Source: Candidatus Saccharibacteria bacterium CG_4_10_14_0_2_um_filter_52_9
GTDB taxonomy: Bacteria > Actinomycetota > Acidimicrobiia > Acidimicrobiales > RAAP-2
Length of the DNA: 64,000 bases
NCBI GenBank assembly: GCA_903970515.1
Contig: CAJCJA010000034.1
Location: 62,001 to 126,000, forward strand
Direction: 5' to 3'
This document shows positions 40,181 to 48,336 of the stretch, piece by piece. Position numbers and translations under genes: made by a program. Each line of letters starts with the position of its first letter. Position 1 is the stretch's first letter. Below the pieces are notes generated by a model. The model was not told the DNA's origin. It saw nothing but the letters and a program-made list of their open reading frames with translations, and searched no databases.

Positions 40181-40606
40181 CTAGTGCGCGACCGAGATGC
40201 CCATCGAGCGGGCGGTCCCGGCGACTTGCAGTTTGGCCATCTCGAGGTCATCGGTGTTGAGGTCCTTGAGCTTGGTCTTGGCAATCTCTTCGATCTGGTC
40301 CATCGTCACCGACGCCACGGTCTCTCGCCCCGCGAGTTTCGCGCCCTTGGCGACACCCGCCGCCTGTCGCAACAACACCGGGGTCGGAGGGGTCTTGAGG
40401 ACGAAGGTGAAGGAGCGGTCCTCGTAGATCGAGATGTCGACGGGGATGACCGTGCCCTTCATGGACTCGGTCGCCGCGTTGTACTGCTTGCAAAACTCCA
40501 TGGTCTGGATTCCGTGTGGCCCTAGGGCCGTACCCACCGGCGGCGCAGGGGTCGCCCCGCCCGCTTCGAGTTGAATCTTCACGACTGCGACAATCTTCTT
40601 AGCCAT
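40181..40606 (-). CDS. rplK: 50S ribosomal protein L11
   Basis: 141 residues with the proline-containing start [24 protein letters not shown] region, [20 protein letters not shown] and the rRNA-binding C-terminal domain [20 protein letters not shown]. Forms the GTPase centre and mediates stringent response sensing by RelA. Confidence 0.98.
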   Translation of the reverse strand: MAKKIVAVVKIQLEAGGATPAPPVGTALGPHGIQTMEFCKQYNAATESMKGTVIPVDISIYEDRSFTFVLKTPPTPVLLRQAAGVAKGAKLAGRETVASVTMDQIEEIAKTKLKDLNTDDLEMAKLQVAGTARSMGISVAH

Positions 40607-40627
40607 AGCTCTCTCCTAACGCGTTCT

Positions 40628-41293
40628 TTACAGCTTCGTGACCTGGGTGAAGTCCAGCTCGACGGGTGTTTCACGACCAAAGATGTCCACGAGCACCTTG
40701 ACCTTCAACTGGTCCTCGTTGATCTCGGCGACGTGTCCCGAGAAGGTCGCGAAGGGACCGGTCTTGATCTGCACGGTGTCGTTCACTTCGAACTCGTGGG
40801 TCGGCATGCGACGCTTGGTCGTCGGGACCTCGACGCCTTCGACGTGGGGACGAATAATGTTGTCGACTTCGCGACGCGTGAGCGCGGTCGGACGCGTCTT
40901 TTCGGCACCGACGAAGCCGGTAACCCCCGGCGTCGATCCAATGACGTAGAAGATCTCCGGATCCGGTTCGCAACGGATCAAGAGGTAACTCGGGAACATT
41001 CGCTTCGATACGGTCACCTTTTTGCCCGACTTGAACTCGGTGACGTCCTCTTCGGGCAGGTAGATCTCATAAATACTGTCGGTGAGTTCACGACTCTTGA
41101 TGATGTTATTGAGTGCGCCAATCACCTTTTGCTCGTGACCAGCGAAGGTGTGCACGATGTACCAGCGACCGGGACGGTCATACGCGCTCTCGACGAGCGG
41201 CTCTTCTTCGAGGCCGTCCTCGAGGATCGTCACGTCGAGAATCTCGTCGTCACCGATTTCGTGCTCGTGGTTAGTGGTGTCGATATCGCTCAT
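40628..41293 (-). CDS. nusG: Transcription termination/antitermination factor NusG
   Basis: 221 residues. An acidic ~45-residue N-terminal extension, common in actinobacteria, precedes the NGN domain GRWYIVHTFAGHEQKVIGAL with FPSYLLIRCEP. The C-terminal KOW domain is EVNDTVQIKTGPFATFSGHV. Couples RNA polymerase to Rho or S10. Follows secE by ten bases. Confidence 0.98.
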   Translation of the reverse strand: MSDIDTTNHEHEIGDDEILDVTILEDGLEEEPLVESAYDRPGRWYIVHTFAGHEQKVIGALNNIIKSRELTDSIYEIYLPEEDVTEFKSGKKVTVSKRMFPSYLLIRCEPDPEIFYVIGSTPGVTGFVGAEKTRPTALTRREVDNIIRPHVEGVEVPTTKRRMPTHEFEVNDTVQIKTGPFATFSGHVAEINEDQLKVKVLVDIFGRETPVELDFTQVTKL

Positions 41294-41303
41294 GGTGCTC
41301 TGC

Positions 41304-41600
41304 TTATTTCTGGAAGAGGAACGTGACGAATTTGGAGAATCCGTAACCGAGGCCGAAGATCAGTGAGGTCATGAAGATGAGCACGAACAACACGATCGTG
41401 GTGTAGTTGATCACTTCGGGGCGCGTGGGCCAGGAAACCTGACGCATTTCCTCTCGGATCTCGCGAACGAACTGCGCGGGGCTGGTGCGCTTGCCGCGGC
41501 GACGTTGGACGTCCTGCACCGACGTACGACGAGAACCGGCGGTGCCGTCGGCACCTACCTGACCCTGTCGCTGCATCATGCGCTTTTGTTCGCGATTCAC
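41304..41600 (-). CDS. secE: Preprotein translocase subunit SecE
   Basis: 98 residues: polar N-terminus, then the amphipathic segment FVREIREEMRQVSWPTRPEV, which is the SecE signature, and one transmembrane helix at about 67-92. Between nusG and tRNA-Trp, its usual location. Confidence 0.96.
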   Translation of the reverse strand: MNREQKRMMQRQGQVGADGTAGSRRTSVQDVQRRRGKRTSPAQFVREIREEMRQVSWPTRPEVINYTTIVLFVLIFMTSLIFGLGYGFSKFVTFLFQK

Positions 41601-41651
41601 GTCACTTCTCTCGTACTTCGTCCATTACTTCGTGTGTCAGTCTCCGTCGAG

Positions 41652-41724
41652 CAGGGCAGGAGGGACTCGAACCCCCAACCCCCGGTTTTGGAGACCGGTG
41701 CTCTACCAATTGAGCCACTGCCCT
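41652..41724 (-). tRNA. tRNA-Trp (CCA anticodon)
   Basis: 73-base cloverleaf. Acceptor AGGGCAG pairs with CTGCCCT and the discriminator is G. Anticodon loop TCTCCAAA carries CCA. T-loop TTCGAGT is intact. The 3' CCA is not encoded. Confidence 0.97.
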
Positions 41725-41797
41725 TTGAACAACCCGGCTCTTTCGAGCGAGCGGCCGTAGGGAAGGTCAATCTTACCACCCACCAAGGGCGAGTCCC

Positions 41798-41962
41798 CTA
41801 GCGGGTCTCCTTGTGCAGGGTGTGCTTGCGCTCCCACTGGCAGTACTTGGACATTTCAATGCGCTCGCGCTGGTTGACCTTATTCTTCATGGTGATGTAG
41901 TTGCGCCGCTTGCAGTCCTCACAGGCGAGGATCACCTGCACGCGCTTTTCATTCTTTGCCAT
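41798..41962 (-). CDS. rpmG: 50S ribosomal protein L33, one zinc ligand lost
   Basis: 54 residues read from the minus strand: [20 protein letters not shown], then [20 protein letters not shown] and [14 protein letters not shown]. The first metal pair, Cys14/Cys17, is intact. The second pair, normally CxxC, is Cys41/Glu44, so full four-cysteine zinc binding looks lost. Placed between tRNA-Met and tRNA-Trp as in other actinobacteria. Confidence 0.95.
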   Translation of the reverse strand: MAKNEKRVQVILACEDCKRRNYITMKNKVNQRERIEMSKYCQWERKHTLHKETR

Positions 41963-42011
41963 CGTTCTCCTTCTCGATACGTCATGTACTTCGTGGGCCC
42001 AAGGCCCTGCC

Positions 42012-42088
42012 TGGTAGCGGCGGCGGGACTCGAACCCGCGACAACACGATTATGAGCCGTGTGCTCTAACCACCTGAGCTACGCCGCC
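42012..42088 (-). tRNA. tRNA-Met, elongator (CAT anticodon)
   Basis: 77 bases including an encoded CCA. Acceptor GGCGGCG/CGCCGCT closes with a G-T pair at position 1-72. Anticodon stem CACGG/TCGTG around CTCATAA. It lacks the three consecutive G-C pairs of initiator tRNA, so it is the elongator. A lysidine-modified Ile tRNA shares this anticodon but is less likely given the match to typical actinobacterial elongator Met. Confidence 0.93.
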
Positions 42089-42093
42089 TGGCG

Positions 42094-42166
<73 letters not shown>

Positions 42167-42192
42167 GTCGTGTCAAAGCGACACGAAGGCGA

Positions 42193-42223
42193 ATTCTACT
42201 CGGCGAAACGGGCTGTTTTCCAA
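42193..42223 (-). promoter_or_regulatory. Promoter of the tRNA-Thr operon
   Basis: TTGGAA (42218-42223) and TAGAAT (42193-42198) on the minus strand separated by 19 bases. Transcription would start about 20 bases ahead of tRNA-Thr. The tRNA-Tyr promoter has the same -35 hexamer and spacing. Confidence 0.5.
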
Positions 42224-42248
42224 CTGGGCAGGACTACCCTTGACACTC

Positions 42249-42776
42249 ATGAGGACGCGCCTGGTCGAAGTTGGCGACGCGCTCGCACTCATGAACATCT
42301 ATAACCCCGAAGTCGTTGAAACGACCGTCACTTTCGACCTGGTTCCGCGCTCACTCGAGGAACAAGAGGACTGGATCTTGGCCCACGTGGTGACCCATCC
42401 GTGCATTGTCGCGATCAACGACGACGACCAGTTGGGTGAACTGGGGGCCCGCGGGGAGCGGATCCTCGGCTTCGCCCTAGTATCGCCATTCCGCGACCGT
42501 CCCGCCTACGCGACGACCGTCGAGAACTCGGTCTACGTGCACCGCGAGGCGCGCGGGCGGGGAGTGGGCGAGTACCTGTTGCGCGATCTCATGAAGACGG
42601 CGGGCGAGTCCGGTTTTCATTCCATGATCGCAAGGATCGTGGGCGAGAACGACGGATCGATCCGTCTGCACGAAAAGTGCGGCTTCACGCTCGTGGGCAC
42701 CGAACTCGAGGTCGGGCGCAAACACGGCCACTGGCTCGACGTCGTGGAGTATCAATACGTGTTGCGCGGGTCCTAG
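42249..42776 (+). CDS. GNAT N-acetyltransferase, phosphinothricin-acetyltransferase-like
   Basis: 175 residues from ATG 42249 (a TTG at 42240 is possible). Fold markers are MNIYNPEVVETTVTFDLVPR near the N-terminus, the acetyl-CoA loop VHREARGRGVGEYLLRDLM, and SMIARIVGENDGSIRLHEKCGF, a string typical of the Pat/YncA amino-acid-sulfoximine acetyltransferase subgroup. The substrate is unproven. TACCCT ends eight bases before the ATG, suggesting a leaderless mRNA. Stop shares four bases with the opposing mannosyltransferase gene. Confidence 0.85.
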   Translation: MRTRLVEVGDALALMNIYNPEVVETTVTFDLVPRSLEEQEDWILAHVVTHPCIVAINDDDQLGELGARGERILGFALVSPFRDRPAYATTVENSVYVHREARGRGVGEYLLRDLMKTAGESGFHSMIARIVGENDGSIRLHEKCGFTLVGTELEVGRKHGHWLDVVEYQYVLRGS

Positions 42777-44389
42777 GTCGTCGAGACTTCGAGTTGGCGC
42801 TCGGGCCAGGACCATTGGGTCCAACGACCCATGGGCACGACGAGTGCCCCGCCGACGATGAGTAGCGCGACGGCGATGAGCAGCGGATTGGAGTGCACGA
42901 GTCCCGCGAGGAGTTGACGTCCGCCCGGTAGTCCAATAAAGGGCCCGGTGATCGACAGCGCGAGTAACCAGAAGTGTTCGCGTCCCTCATACGACGCCGC
43001 CAACAAGACGAGTCCCCACGCCAGGTACCACGGCTGCACGACGGGACCGAGTTCGACGAAGAGCAGGAGCGCCACCGCGAGTGAGCGAACCCAACCACGA
43101 CGTTCGGCGTTGAGTAACAGCCAGACCGCAAAGACGGCGGCGAGCAGGAATCCGAAGAACCTTGTCACCGAGAGCACGCTCGAGAGTGCGACCGAGTGAA
43201 GTCCAATGGCGTGCGAAACATTGGTGATCGCCATACCGACGCCGGTCGCGGGCGCGGCCCAGGAGCGCACCGTGCCGTTAGTGAGCAAATTCTTCACCCA
43301 CCCGAAACCGAATCCCGCGAGCCACGTCCAAAAGCCCAGCGTGATCGCCGTGACCACGACCGCAATGCCAACGGGTTTCATGCGTTCTCGCACGCTCGCT
43401 CGAGGTCCGAGCCACGTCCAGGCGACGAAGGCGAGACCGAGTGCCGCGGGTGCCTTGATGGCGCTCGCGCACGCACAGAAGAACAGCGCCCACACCGGAT
43501 GTCGTTTGACGGCGAGTGCAATGCCCACGACCAAGAAGCCAGTCATGATCGCGTCGTTGTGGGCGCCACCGATGAGCGTGAGCAACACGAGTGGATTCAT
43601 CGCGCTCAGCACGAACGCCTCGCCGGGGTCACGATTGATGCCGCGCGTGAGGATCACGACGCCGTAGCCAATCATCGCGACGGCCGCGACCTCGAGGATT
43701 CGAAGTCCGACGACGGTCGCGAGTTGGTGATGTCGCGTGATCTTGTCAATCGTGCCGTCAAGGAAGAGAAAGAACGGACCATACGGAGCGGGCGCGTTAC
43801 CCCAGAGCGGATCAACCGGATTGACGTAGGGACTCGATCCGAGCGAGAACGGGCCCAGCACGTAGGGATTCAGGTGGTAGCTCGTCATCTCACCTTGGGC
43901 CGCGTAACTGAAGACGTCGCGCGAGAACATGGGCGGCGCGATGATCATGGGCGTCGCCCAGAGGACCAACATCCACCACAGTGACTTGATCGTGGCGCCG
44001 GGATGCAACTTCATCACCTCGGCGAGTCGCAACCACACGCGCATCAACAACAAGAGACCGGCGTAGACGAGCACGATCGACAACAAGAACTTGGTCTCAC
44101 TGGTCACCCCGACCGGACTCGACGACGGCTCGCCGAAGAACCACGTCGCGGGATAGTTGTATTTGAAGGGCGAATTCGTGAACGAACCACCGGCCAGGAT
44201 CATCACCATGGCGACGAAACCGAGGAGTGCGGGTTGCCACAGGAAGGACCAGCCCTCGAAGGGTCCAGGGCTGAAACGCCCGAGCGGGGTGTAGCGGCGC
44301 TCGAGGATCTGGACGCCGGTTTCGAAACGCTCGGCGAGCCGCTCGTAGACGCGACGAATAGCGCTTCCCCACGAGATCACTCGACCCAC
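42773..44389 (-). CDS. MptB-like polyprenol-phosphomannose mannosyltransferase
   Basis: 538 residues with about a dozen hydrophobic helices. The loop PPMFSRDVFSYAAQGEM carries the acidic residue expected of GT-C enzymes, followed by NPYVLGPFSLG and PAPYGPFFLF, and then MNPLVLLTLIGGAHNDAIM. This combination resembles mycobacterial MptB, which adds alpha-1,6-mannose from polyprenyl-phosphate-mannose to lipoglycan cores outside the membrane. Starts at GTG 44389 behind GGAGAGGAG. Acceptor and linkage are inference. No other glycan gene is adjacent. Confidence 0.8.
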   Translation of the reverse strand: MGRVISWGSAIRRVYERLAERFETGVQILERRYTPLGRFSPGPFEGWSFLWQPALLGFVAMVMILAGGSFTNSPFKYNYPATWFFGEPSSSPVGVTSETKFLLSIVLVYAGLLLLMRVWLRLAEVMKLHPGATIKSLWWMLVLWATPMIIAPPMFSRDVFSYAAQGEMTSYHLNPYVLGPFSLGSSPYVNPVDPLWGNAPAPYGPFFLFLDGTIDKITRHHQLATVVGLRILEVAAVAMIGYGVVILTRGINRDPGEAFVLSAMNPLVLLTLIGGAHNDAIMTGFLVVGIALAVKRHPVWALFFCACASAIKAPAALGLAFVAWTWLGPRASVRERMKPVGIAVVVTAITLGFWTWLAGFGFGWVKNLLTNGTVRSWAAPATGVGMAITNVSHAIGLHSVALSSVLSVTRFFGFLLAAVFAVWLLLNAERRGWVRSLAVALLLFVELGPVVQPWYLAWGLVLLAASYEGREHFWLLALSITGPFIGLPGGRQLLAGLVHSNPLLIAVALLIVGGALVVPMGRWTQWSWPERQLEVSTT

Positions 44390-44471
44390 GCCACTCCTCT
44401 CCTACGAGTGCCACCGTACTCCGCACGTCCAAATTGAGACGTGGCCAATCCAGCACGCGCTGAATTGACCA

Positions 44472-44556
44472 TGGTGGGCCGGGAGGGATTTGAACCCCCG
44501 TAGGCAAAGCCGTCTGGTTTACAGCCAGATCCCATTGGCCGCTCGGGCACCGACCC
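44472..44556 (-). tRNA. tRNA-Tyr (GTA anticodon)
   Basis: 85 bases including encoded CCA; a class II tRNA with long variable arm. Acceptor GGGTCGG/CCGGCCC, anticodon stem-loop CTGGCTGTAAACCAG with GTA, T-loop TTCAAAT. Confidence 0.97.
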
Positions 44557-44563
44557 GTGCAGA

Positions 44564-44594
44564 ATCCTACTTCGCTGTTCGCACCCACTTCCAA
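44564..44594 (-). promoter_or_regulatory. Promoter of tRNA-Tyr
   Basis: TTGGAA (44589-44594), 19-base spacer, TAGGAT (44564-44569) on the minus strand. Start would fall almost exactly at the tRNA 5' end. It mirrors the tRNA-Thr promoter. Confidence 0.5.
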
Positions 44595-44618
44595 TGGTCG
44601 AACATCTACGATGCGACC

Positions 44619-45107
44619 ATGCCAAGTTTTGACGTCGTCTCCGAACTCGACCAACAAGAGGTCCGCAATGCCGTCGATCAAGCGAATCGCGAAGCGTCGA
44701 CGCGCTTTGACTTCAAGAACACCAACGCGACCATCGAACTGAAGGAAAAGGAGTTGACGCTCTCCGCGTCTACCGAGGACCGACTTCGAGCGCTCTACCA
44801 ATTGCTCGAGGAGAAACTTGTCAAGCGCTCCGTGTCACTCAAGTCACTCGAGCCCGGAAAGCTGGAAGAGGCGAGCCACGGTGCCGCGCGTCAGAAGGTG
44901 TCGCTGAAGGCGGGCATCTCCCAGGACGTCGGCAAACAGATCAACAAGCTCGTCAAGGAGATGGGCATCAAGAATCTCAGTTCCTCGATCCAGGGCGACC
45001 AGGTTCGTGTCACCGGTAAACAACGCGACGACCTCCAACAAGCAATCGCGTCGCTCAAGCAGGCCGATCTCTCGGTCCCGCTGCAGTTCACGAATTTTCG
45101 CGACTAA
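44619..45107 (+). CDS. yajQ: YajQ-family nucleotide-binding protein
   Basis: 162 residues from the ATG at 44619 (MPSFDVVSELDQQEVRNAVD). Family blocks: REASTRFDFKNTNATIELKE, LKAGISQDVGKQINKLVKEM and VRVTGKQRDDLQQAIASLKQ. YajQ proteins have two ferredoxin-like halves, and some bind cyclic di-GMP; the ligand here is unknown. TACGAT ends six bases before the ATG, so it is probably leaderless. A longer upstream in-frame opening runs through tRNA-Tyr and is rejected. Confidence 0.95.
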   Translation: MPSFDVVSELDQQEVRNAVDQANREASTRFDFKNTNATIELKEKELTLSASTEDRLRALYQLLEEKLVKRSVSLKSLEPGKLEEASHGAARQKVSLKAGISQDVGKQINKLVKEMGIKNLSSSIQGDQVRVTGKQRDDLQQAIASLKQADLSVPLQFTNFRD

Positions 45108-45610
45108 CTGGCGCGACGCTCCTCGGATTCGAGATGCACGTCAATGTCGTGCAACTTGTCGGTGTGGAAGATCTTGTTGAAGACCAACATCTTCAGCACC
45201 CAGAAGATCGCGAAACTCAACACGTTGAACCCGCCGACCAGGATCGTGTTGTAAATATGGTGCCAGTGATGAGTGTGCACGAGATGCTTCGCCCAGGTGG
45301 CGCCGAGCAACGAAAAGGCGATACCGAGGAACGCCATGCCCCAATAGGGCACGACTTCGTTACGGAAGTGGCTCTTGCCGCGCTTGCCCCACGCCCACGC
45401 CCGATTCAAGTAGTACGAAGGAATGATGGCGATGACGTTGCCGAACAACGTCGCTTCGATGATCCCCGGAATGATCTTGAAGCCGTAAGTGATGAGAATC
45501 GCCGCCAACGAGACGCCCGTCGTGATGACCGAACTGAGCGTGTAGCGAATGAGTTTCTTTCCCTCGTGTGACTTTGACCACGCGATGAGCTCACTCATTG
45601 TTTTTGGCAC
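45104..45610 (-). CDS. GtrA-family membrane protein
   Basis: 168 residues from GTG 45610; ATG 45598 is four codons later. TAGGGT ends seven bases before the GTG and neither start has a ribosome site, which favours a leaderless GTG start. Four hydrophobic helices, with KLIRYTLSSVITTGVSLAAI and IIPSYYLNRAWAWGKRGKSH, the latter a GtrA hallmark. GtrA proteins are thought to flip or handle polyprenyl-linked sugars in wall and O-antigen glycosylation. Stop shares four bases with yajQ. Confidence 0.85.
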   Translation of the reverse strand: MPKTMSELIAWSKSHEGKKLIRYTLSSVITTGVSLAAILITYGFKIIPGIIEATLFGNVIAIIPSYYLNRAWAWGKRGKSHFRNEVVPYWGMAFLGIAFSLLGATWAKHLVHTHHWHHIYNTILVGGFNVLSFAIFWVLKMLVFNKIFHTDKLHDIDVHLESEERRAS

Positions 45611-45666
45611 GCCCTGAACCCTACTTCGCACCTCGAGAGCCTCTCGAGGGATGACACAATGTAGGG

Positions 45667-46530
45667 ATGTCCGAATCTCTAGATTTCCTTGTAACTCTTC
45701 TCGACCTCGAGGCAATCGAGATCAACACCTTTCGAGGTAAGCACCCCAAGGAAGAACGCCAACGGACCTTCGGTGGTCAGGTCGCGGCCCAAGCGCTGAT
45801 GGCGGCGGGGCGCACCGTGCAAACGGGCAGGGTCCACTCCCTGCATTCGTATTTCCTTCGCCCCGGCGACACCAAGTTCCCGATCCTCTACGAGGTTGAC
45901 CGCATCCGCGACGGGAAGAGCTTCACGACGCGTCGCGTCGTCGCGATCCAGCACGGACGCGCCATCTACAACTTGCAAGCGAGCTTTCACACCGACGAGG
46001 TGAGCTTCGAGCACCAGATCGAGATGCCGATCGTCCCGGGGCCAGAAACGCTTCAACCTCTCTACGAGCGTGTGCAGAGCGAGTTTGGAGAAGTGGATGA
46101 CTGGTTCAAGCGTCCGCACCCGATTGATCAGCGTTTCGTTGGAGAACTGCCCTGGAGTCCGACGCGACGCCAAGAAGAACACCACCGAATTTGGATCAAG
46201 GCTGACGGGACGTTGCCTGACGATCCTCTCCTGCACGCGTGCGTCGTCACGTACGCGAGCGACATGAGTCTCTTTGACGCAATCCTCGCACCTCATTCCG
46301 TCAAGTGGGACGACGGAACCTTCATGGGCGCGAGCCTCGACCACTGCATGTGGTTCCACCGAGATTTACGCGCTGACGAGTGGATGCTCTACGACACCGA
46401 CTCACCCATCGCGCACGGCGGTAGAGGACTCGCACGAGGATTCCTCTTCGGCCAAGATGGTCTCCTCAAGGTCTCGATGGTCCAAGAAGGTCTCACTCGC
46501 GTCACGCGTCCCGCCCACGCGAGTACGTGA
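45667..46530 (+). CDS. tesB: Acyl-CoA thioesterase II
   Basis: 287 residues of double hot-dog fold. The N-terminal half has ERQRTFGGQVAAQALMAAGR and SLHSYFLRPGD; the C-terminal half has YASDMSLFDAIL, containing the catalytic aspartate, and ASLDHCMWFHRDLRADEWML. Hydrolyses a broad range of acyl-CoAs. The start lies next to TAGGG without a clear ribosome site. Confidence 0.96.
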   Translation: MSESLDFLVTLLDLEAIEINTFRGKHPKEERQRTFGGQVAAQALMAAGRTVQTGRVHSLHSYFLRPGDTKFPILYEVDRIRDGKSFTTRRVVAIQHGRAIYNLQASFHTDEVSFEHQIEMPIVPGPETLQPLYERVQSEFGEVDDWFKRPHPIDQRFVGELPWSPTRRQEEHHRIWIKADGTLPDDPLLHACVVTYASDMSLFDAILAPHSVKWDDGTFMGASLDHCMWFHRDLRADEWMLYDTDSPIAHGGRGLARGFLFGQDGLLKVSMVQEGLTRVTRPAHAST

Positions 46531-46540
46531 AAGGAGAGAC

Positions 46541-47005
46541 ATGAGCATTGACGATCTCGCTTCGGCCTACGAAGCATCCACCAATGACTTCCTCGCCGCC
46601 GTCGCGAGCATCAGCGACGAGCAGCTTGACCGGCACGCGCCCGAAGGTTGGAGTCCTCGCCAAGTGGTACATCACATGGCGGACTCCGAAGCACAGTCCT
46701 ACGCTCGCCTACGACGACTGGTCGCCGAAGCGCCAGACACCCTCATCCAGGGTTACGACGAAGCGCTCTGGGCGGACAACGACACGCTCGGCTATCGCGA
46801 ACTCCCGATCCAACACTCCCTCGCCGTGGTCGTCGCGGTGCGCACCGCGTCGCTCGACATCCTTCGCCGATTGCAACCCGAGGACCTTGCGCGCACGGGC
46901 ACGCACAGTGAGTCGGGACCGTATTCAATTCAGTCGTGGGTCGACATCTACACCGCGCACGCGCGTGACCACGCGACCCAATTGCTCGAAGCGGCGGCGA
47001 GTTAA
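46541..47005 (+). CDS. DinB-family protein (putative metal-dependent transferase)
   Basis: 154 residues from ATG 46541 behind AAAGGAG. Four-helix DinB-like fold with VVHHMADSE near residue 45 and YTAHARDHATQLLE at the C-terminus, giving the three histidines typical of the metal site. Some relatives use mycothiol or bacillithiol, others have unknown roles. It follows tesB by ten bases and is probably co-transcribed. Stop shares four bases with gltA. Confidence 0.85.
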   Translation: MSIDDLASAYEASTNDFLAAVASISDEQLDRHAPEGWSPRQVVHHMADSEAQSYARLRRLVAEAPDTLIQGYDEALWADNDTLGYRELPIQHSLAVVVAVRTASLDILRRLQPEDLARTGTHSESGPYSIQSWVDIYTAHARDHATQLLEAAAS

Positions 47006-48273
47006 CTGCGCTGCGCCATGGGCACGTAGTCGCGCACCTCGGGACCGATGTAGAGCTGACGCGGTCGAGCGATTTTCATGTCCTGGGCGAGGAGTTCTTG
47101 GAAGTGCGCGAGCCAGCCGGGCGTACGTCCAATCGCGAAGAGCACCGTGAACATCTCGAGGGGAAAGCCCATTGCTTGGTAGATCAATCCCGAATAGAAG
47201 TCAACGTTCGGGTAGAGCTTTCGTGAGATGAAGTAGTCATCCTTCAAGGCAATCTCTTCGAGCTTGAGGGCAATGTCCAGGAGCGGGTTCTTACCCGTCA
47301 CCTTGAAGACGTCGTCGGCGATCCTCTTGATGATCGTCGCTCTCGGGTCGAAGTTCTTGTAGACGCGGTGACCGAATCCCTCGAGCATGACCTTGCCGGC
47401 CTTGACGGTCTCGATGAACGCGGGGATGTTCTCGATGCTGCCGATCTTGCCGAGCTGCTTGAGGACCGCTTCGTTCGCCCCGCCGTGTCGCGGACCATAC
47501 AGCGCGGCGGTCGCGGCCGCGGTCGCGACGTAGGGGTCGCCGTGCGACGAACCCACGACGCGCATCGCCGTGGTGCCACAGTTCTGCTCGTGGTCGGCGT
47601 GCAGAATGAACAGCACGTCGAGGGCTCGAGCCAAGATCGGGTCGGGCTCGTAGCGAGGTTCGGCGACCTTCCACATCATCGAGAGGAAGTTCTGCGTGTA
47701 GCCCAAGGAATTGTCAGGGTAGACGAAGGGCATGCCCACCGAGAATCGGTGCGCCGCGGCGGCGAGCGTCGGCATCTTCGCAATGAGGCGCACGACCTGC
47801 TTGTGCAAAATCTCGGGGTCGTCGAGGATCTTGGCATCCTTGTAATACGTCGACAGCGCCGCGATCGCCGAGACCAGCATGCCCATAGGGTGCGCGTCGT
47901 AGTTAAAACCCTCGAGGAATCGTTTGCGAACGTTCTCGTGAATATACGTGTGGTACGTAATCTCGCGTTCCCATTCGGCGGCCTGAGCCGCATTGGGCAA
48001 TTGGCCGTGATTGAGCAAGTACGCGACCTCAATGAAGGTCGACTTCTCCGCCAACTGTTCAATGGGATAGCCGCCGTAGCGCAGGATCCCGGCGTCACCA
48101 TCGAGATAGGTGATCGCCGACTCACACGCCGCCGTCGCCATAAACCCCGGGTCGTAGAACCAGATGCCCGGCACGACTTGGGAGAACTCCTTCGCGGCGA
48201 TACCACCGTTTTTGATCGGAATTTCTCGAGTTTCACCTGTGCGGTTGTCGGTCACGGTAATGGACTCGGTCAC
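47002..48273 (-). CDS. gltA: Citrate synthase
   Basis: Condenses acetyl-CoA and oxaloacetate. 423 residues from GTG 48273, chosen for its GAGGAA ribosome site; an ATG at 48306 would add 11 residues. Active-site elements: HADHEQNCGTTAMR, GPRHGGANEAV, LEGFGHRVYKNFDPRA and NVDFYSGLIYQAMG. It is the type II, hexamer-like bacterial form with an N-terminal beta domain. Confidence 0.98.
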   Translation of the reverse strand: MTESITVTDNRTGETREIPIKNGGIAAKEFSQVVPGIWFYDPGFMATAACESAITYLDGDAGILRYGGYPIEQLAEKSTFIEVAYLLNHGQLPNAAQAAEWEREITYHTYIHENVRKRFLEGFNYDAHPMGMLVSAIAALSTYYKDAKILDDPEILHKQVVRLIAKMPTLAAAAHRFSVGMPFVYPDNSLGYTQNFLSMMWKVAEPRYEPDPILARALDVLFILHADHEQNCGTTAMRVVGSSHGDPYVATAAATAALYGPRHGGANEAVLKQLGKIGSIENIPAFIETVKAGKVMLEGFGHRVYKNFDPRATIIKRIADDVFKVTGKNPLLDIALKLEEIALKDDYFISRKLYPNVDFYSGLIYQAMGFPLEMFTVLFAIGRTPGWLAHFQELLAQDMKIARPRQLYIGPEVRDYVPMAQRS

Positions 48274-48336
48274 TGTTCCTCGATTCTTTTTTGGGGGCGA
48301 GCCCATCGTAGGCGAACTGCCCGGTAAGCCTGCAAA

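Noticed and set aside
42012-42088. Reading this CAT tRNA as initiator Met or lysidine Ile
   Set aside because: The anticodon stem lacks the initiator G-C run and the first pair is G-T; the overall sequence matches elongator Met.
43196-43984. A 262-codon plus-strand frame opposite the mannosyltransferase gene
   Set aside because: Extremely rich in Arg, His, Glu and Asp, with no fold signature; the opposite strand encodes a clear membrane protein.
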